Source: Serpula lacrymans var. lacrymans S7.9
Taxonomy: Eukaryota; Basidiomycota; Agaricomycetes; Boletales; Serpulaceae
Direction of reading: 5' to 3'
NCBI RefSeq assembly: GCF_000218685.1
Contig: NW_006763299.1
Coordinates: 1-64,000, forward strand
Length of the DNA: 64,000 bases
The notes below the pieces were generated by a model. That model saw only the letters and a program-made list of their open reading frames with translations, made no database searches and was not told the origin of the DNA. Position numbers and translations under genes: made by a program. Each line of letters starts with the position of its first letter. The stretch's first letter is position 1. Positions 60,260-64,000 of this stretch are shown piece by piece.

Positions 60260-62420
60260 TCAATATCGGCCGGGAAATATAGCATTAGCATGGTGTTCCC
60301 CTCCCTGGTAACCATTCGGCTGCTGCTCAGATGTGGAGTGACGGTCTTGCGTTCCGCCGTCCGTGGCTCTCGCACTCCACCTCTCGGTCGAGCCTTGGGT
60401 CTCAAATCGAGCTCCCATTAAGCCGACTTCTTGGTGGAGTTCGTTGTGGTCTCGGACAGCTGTCTGCATGTGCTGCCCAAGCACTGAGTTCCACGGCGCC
60501 GAATTATAGTTCGACGTTGCTGGACCCCAGATAGGACCAGCCGGAAGGGTGAAGGGTTCCAACGCTAGATTGGCTGGGGCTGGCATCGCCTCCGATTCTG
60601 ACAAGTACCTGCTGGTCTCTTGTATCGGATTGTATCGTACCTGATACGACGGTCCTCGCGGTACATAGTTTTCTAGGGATGGATCCCAGTTCAAGTTCGT
60701 AGCTTGCGCCATCGAAGTTGCCCAGGCATCTTCCAGCGCGATCGCACTTGATGGCCCAGTGATGTCAACTGGTTCTATTCTTGTGCTGTTGAAAGGAGAC
60801 CCTTCCCAACATGAACGGGGAATATCTAGCGGATTAATAAGGTCAGTCGACTTGGGTTGATTGACCGCAACACTTTGAAGTACCTGAGGTTCTTTCAGTT
60901 TTCTCCTTTAGAATGGCATTTTCAGCGTGGAGACGTTCGATGTATTCGGATGCTATCAACACACGGACTGCGTCAAAACTTATAAAAAAGGGACGGTTAC
61001 TTTCTCGTACCTTCTGTCCAAAGCTGAAGCTCGCTGCTTGGTGGTGCACGACCTTTTCGAAGGGGAAGAAGCTTTGAAATTCTATCTTTTTGCTCCTTTA
61101 TTTGCCGTCGTTGCTCCTTCGTGCGGCATGAAGAATTTATCTGTCGTTCCTTGGCACTCATGCTTCGTCGCTGCCTTCCCTCATTTCCAGGAATTTCGCC
61201 CGAAGGCAAGGCTAGTTGTCCCCCCGAGGAAGTTCCGACGTTGTTTTGGTCAGGTTGTTCTGTTTCGGCTATTGGATCACTGTGTACCCAGCCGTAAGGC
61301 TCAATCTGTGTTTCATCAAATGCATGAACCATAGATTGTGCCAGTACAGGATGGGGCCAGTGATCCGTGGCTTCAACGCACTTTTCTCTGTATGTTCGAC
61401 CGTCTTTTCGTCCGTCGATTTCTGGATGCTGGTATGAGTCCATAATGGTAAGAGTGATTTGAGTAGTTCTCCGAGTCAATTTTGAACTCTTCTTCAGCCA
61501 GCCTTTTAAACCCTCAAGTTCTCGCTTTACGCACGACAACCCGCCGTTCTCAAGTAGGCGTCCTTACTGCGTAACTCAACGTTTGAAGGCAGCAAAGCGT
61601 CAGCGGAGAAACACAACTCAATAAGTTCTTCACAGAAAATTGTCAAGTCGTGCTATGCTGCGCCATCTTGTTAAAATGGAAGCACTTTTCGCCCACATTG
61701 GACGCCACAGCGCCCACAGAGAGAAGATATACTCGTGTTTTGCTGTGTAGACAAACTGCGTATACAAGTGACGACTTGGACCTTTGAGGCCGCAGGACAA
61801 CGTTAGCTAGTTTCGTGACGATGAACATAGGAATAGGCTTCCATTCCACGATGTAAGGTTGTGAATGTATGCGATGGAGCGCTCAGTTAGATCTGATAAA
61901 TAATGCAATTTGTGATGTTTACGAAGCTGCATTATCACAATTCACGATATATTATGAAAAACCGTACTTATCGATGCTAGAGAGTACTAAGATAATGGGA
62001 GGGTCTTTTGCAAGTGCGAATCAGTGGTCTGGATGGCACCTCGTTATATATAAGATAAAGCGCTGAGAGCGTTGCTAGGCAAGGCAGTGTTATAAGGTCG
62101 AGATGGATGCAAAACGACATGGTTGGCAAAGGTTGCTTACTCGAGAACAAGACAATAACTCATCAGTCAAGGTACACATGCATGCTGTGATGGCCCCAGT
62201 AGTAACACAGCCAGCTACTCTGCTGCTCTTACTGGGCATAAGAGCGTCAGCCAAAAGGTTCCTTCAGTTTTCGACCACGGACTTGCATCGCATGAGGCTG
62301 CTATGGAATACCTTGCTGCGCGCTTTGAGGTCCCTACGTTCGGGGTTGCAAGTTGATGTCATGCACATTTTTGAGTTCGTTCATTACTCCAATGGCCGGA
62401 GCTGCTGCTGCTGCACGGAG
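59865..62420. repeat. Tandem unit, copy 3 of 3
   Basis: This is the most diverged copy, about 3.75-3.9 kb from copy 2 because of the U6-bearing segment between them. The upstream flank (CGCCCACAG, TGTTTTGCTGTGTAG near 61737, then AGTCGAGATGGATG-like sequence near 62097) follows that of copy 1. Confidence 0.65.
60260..61443 (-). pseudogene. bHLH-like transcription regulator, tandem copy 3, probably frameshifted
   Basis: Exon 1 is 61443-61011 (MDSYQHPEIDGRKD; basic region RQRRSMSAKERQINSSCRTK, helix 1 KEQKDRISKLLP) and exon 2 begins at 60952 (ASEYIERLHAENAILKEK). After this helix the frame runs to a stop near 60843, but the homologous tail continues in the next frame: PLDIPRSCWEGSPF, EPVDITGPSSAIALEDAW, then NSVLGQHMQTAVRDHNELHQ and GSTERWSARATDGGTQD. 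Removing one base from an AAAA run at about 60895-60900 would rejoin the two. An intron of about 110 nt could also bridge it, but the bridged part matches coding sequence of copies 1 and 2, so a frameshift is preferred. A TTTAAA element lies at 61505-61510. Confidence 0.65.
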
Positions 62421-63272
62421 CCGCAGCTACAATCTTGAAAGGCACGTTTCGTACACATCCAGGAGACCTGATGATTCATGTGGAAAGGCAGTGAATCTTG
62501 TTATTGTTCAGGTACGCCACAGTGCTTCTTTCGTAGTTGACGAGGCACTTGCATCGACCCATAGGTAACTTGTGGGCTTTGCCTCGTTCTTGCTAAGCTG
62601 CGAAGAACACGGGTGAAATCTGCTTGTATAAGAGACCGTTTAGCGAGGTAAGATTAACGAACAATAAACGACTGACCTTCGTATATTGTATTTTTGCACA
62701 GAGAAACAGAGGTACTGGCATACTCAGCTAGCTATTAAAACAGCGATTTACATAGTCTTCGCCGCACGACATGATTTAGGTCTGAGCCAAGCAGTCATAT
62801 GTGCATCGTACTGGGAGGAAGTGAATGGAGAATTGAGGTATATGAGAGATAGTGCCAGCCGAGACATTGAAAACACAACTGCACTGATGAACGGAGAAGG
62901 TACTGTAATGGTAGCTTTGGTTTATCGCGATTACATCTTTCATAGCTTGGGCATCTGCCAAATGAGAGCAAACCCTGTTCCTTGCAAAACACCAATCAAA
63001 AATTAACATCAAGGAAGCAAAGGGAAGTGTTCAATATAGTAAACGCACTGGAATATTACACCGAGAGGGAATATACTGGCGCTTTGAAAACAGCTGCCAT
63101 CATGCATAATATGCTGAATTAGTTAGTAAAACGAAAGACAAAAAAGTAGCATTATTTTATAGCCTCAGATAATGGCACATATGTGAAGAGAACGCGGTTG
63201 GAGGTGAAAGTTAGAATTACAACAGTTTTTTTTCGAGTAAACACACAGACAACGTACGAAACAAATACCAGA
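61444..63272. other. Intergenic region, right end of the array
   Basis: To about 62.4 kb this is the upstream flank of copy 3. From 62.4 to 63.27 kb I see no gene; open frames of 70-110 codons exist on both strands but show no domain or biased composition. Confidence 0.45.
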
Positions 63273-64000
63273 TTACTGTACCACATTTTGTTCAGTCTCC
63301 TCCTCCAGTGGCCCTGCGAAAGGATCCATGGAGTCATCCATCATAGGACCACCCATCAATGCATCTGTAGGCTCCAACTGACTCAGATCATGCACGCCTT
63401 CAAATGACGTCCCATCCGGACCCAGCGCGGTCAGATCGAGACTCTCAGCTCCCTCAGGTTCCGTCTTCTCATCCAATCCAACAGCCGCATCAGTTGCTTC
63501 ACCCAAAGGCGCAAGTGAGGGTTCCAATACGTCAACAGTTTCTGCGTCTCCCGCCGTCATTGCTGGGTCTTCTTGCGTCGATAGAGAAAGGGCTGGAGGT
63601 TGGGGAGAGGGAGGCTTCGTGGATGCTTCTGGTATATCTGGGACGACCGAGTTCGGTTCTGTGATATCTACCGCAGATGCCGTTTCTGGGGCTACAGAAG
63701 GGGCGACTTCGTCCTGGTCCATGATTTCTTCATCGCCCTCCACAACCTCCGGCTCGTCTGGCAATGGCGCCAGCGGTTCATCCATTTCGCCTTCATCGTC
63801 ACTAAATTGCTTATAACTTTACACATAAGCGTGATATCTACCGCTGTTGAGATGTGCGAACTCACTTGTTTCTTTTCGGTCTGGATCCATTTGAACACCT
63901 TCATGGAAGAGTTTGGAGCTGCATGTTCTGGTGTTACCCAAGCCTTTTCCCAGCACACCACGGGCTGCATTAACTGGCGGCGTGCAGCCTCTGATGTTGC
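63273..64000 (-). CDS. BCL7-like protein, 5' end outside the window
   Basis: Two exons are visible on the minus strand: from the right edge to 63866, and 63809-63273, joined in frame through GTGAGT..ATAAG. The first reads RRQLMQPVVCWEKAWVTPEH and MKVFKWIQTEKKQ, which resembles the BCL7 N-terminal pattern (WEKKWVTV..L.I.KW). The second is acidic and Pro-rich (SDDEGEMDEPLAPLPDEPEV, then DDSMDPFAGPLEEETEQN before the stop). In animals BCL7 proteins are SWI/SNF chromatin-remodeller subunits; a similar role here is inferred only from the short motif. The start codon lies beyond base 64000. Confidence 0.55.

Noticed and set aside
60780..60890. Intron of about 110 nt in bHLH copy 3 instead of a frameshift
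   Set aside because: Splice-like borders exist, but the segment is homologous to coding sequence of copies 1 and 2, so a one-base indel is the simpler reading; kept as an alternative.
62103..62438. 111-codon plus-strand frame
   Set aside because: It lies in the duplicated upstream flank of bHLH copy 3, and the matching parts of copies 1 and 2 are not open.

Overview
The window looks like nuclear DNA of an agaricomycete (mushroom-forming basidiomycete). Genes are cut by many short introns of about 50-70 nt with GT..AG borders and some 8-12 nt micro-exons. It holds a Plavaka-type DNA transposase, a DUF6698 protein, a C2-NACHT-WD40 NLR relic and several other agaricomycete-style proteins. All coordinates and splice sites come from reading by eye; exon lists were checked only for frame consistency and family similarity.

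1-9.8 kb is repeat-rich. It has a frameshifted Plavaka transposase running off the left edge (minus), a nest of small multi-exon hypothetical genes around a seven-exon DUF6698 gene (2.2-5.9 kb), pyrimidine-rich sequence around one unassigned ORF (7.2-7.8 kb), and a fragment resembling the N-terminus of a CACTA-type transposase (9.4-9.7 kb).

10-33 kb is gene-dense housekeeping sequence: an Aco2-type aconitase with about 20 exons; a decayed NLR (minus); a kinase-like protein with a degenerate catalytic loop; mitochondrial MutS MSH1 (minus); a Nim1/Gin4-type kinase sharing a 179-bp divergent promoter with MSH1; TMA16 (minus); the tiny three-exon MOZART1 gene; a Zds-C protein; and a GNAT acetyltransferase (minus).

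33.7-42.2 kb is a near-symmetrical accessory cluster: FAD monooxygenase (+), two tandem DJ-1/PfpI proteins (+) that keep the Asp and Cys-Thr of isonitrile hydratase, a fossil tail of a third DJ-1 copy, and a second FAD monooxygenase (-). It suggests co-inherited oxidation and hydration chemistry; the substrate is unknown.

43-52 kb carries an F-box-like protein, a BTB protein (minus) and an 11-exon glycogen debranching enzyme. 52.9-62.4 kb is a threefold tandem duplication of a roughly 3-kb unit, each with a bHLH-like regulator on the minus strand and shared 5' and 3' flanks. A U6 snRNA gene sits between copies 2 and 3, and copy 3 looks frameshifted. The right edge cuts a BCL7-like gene (minus).
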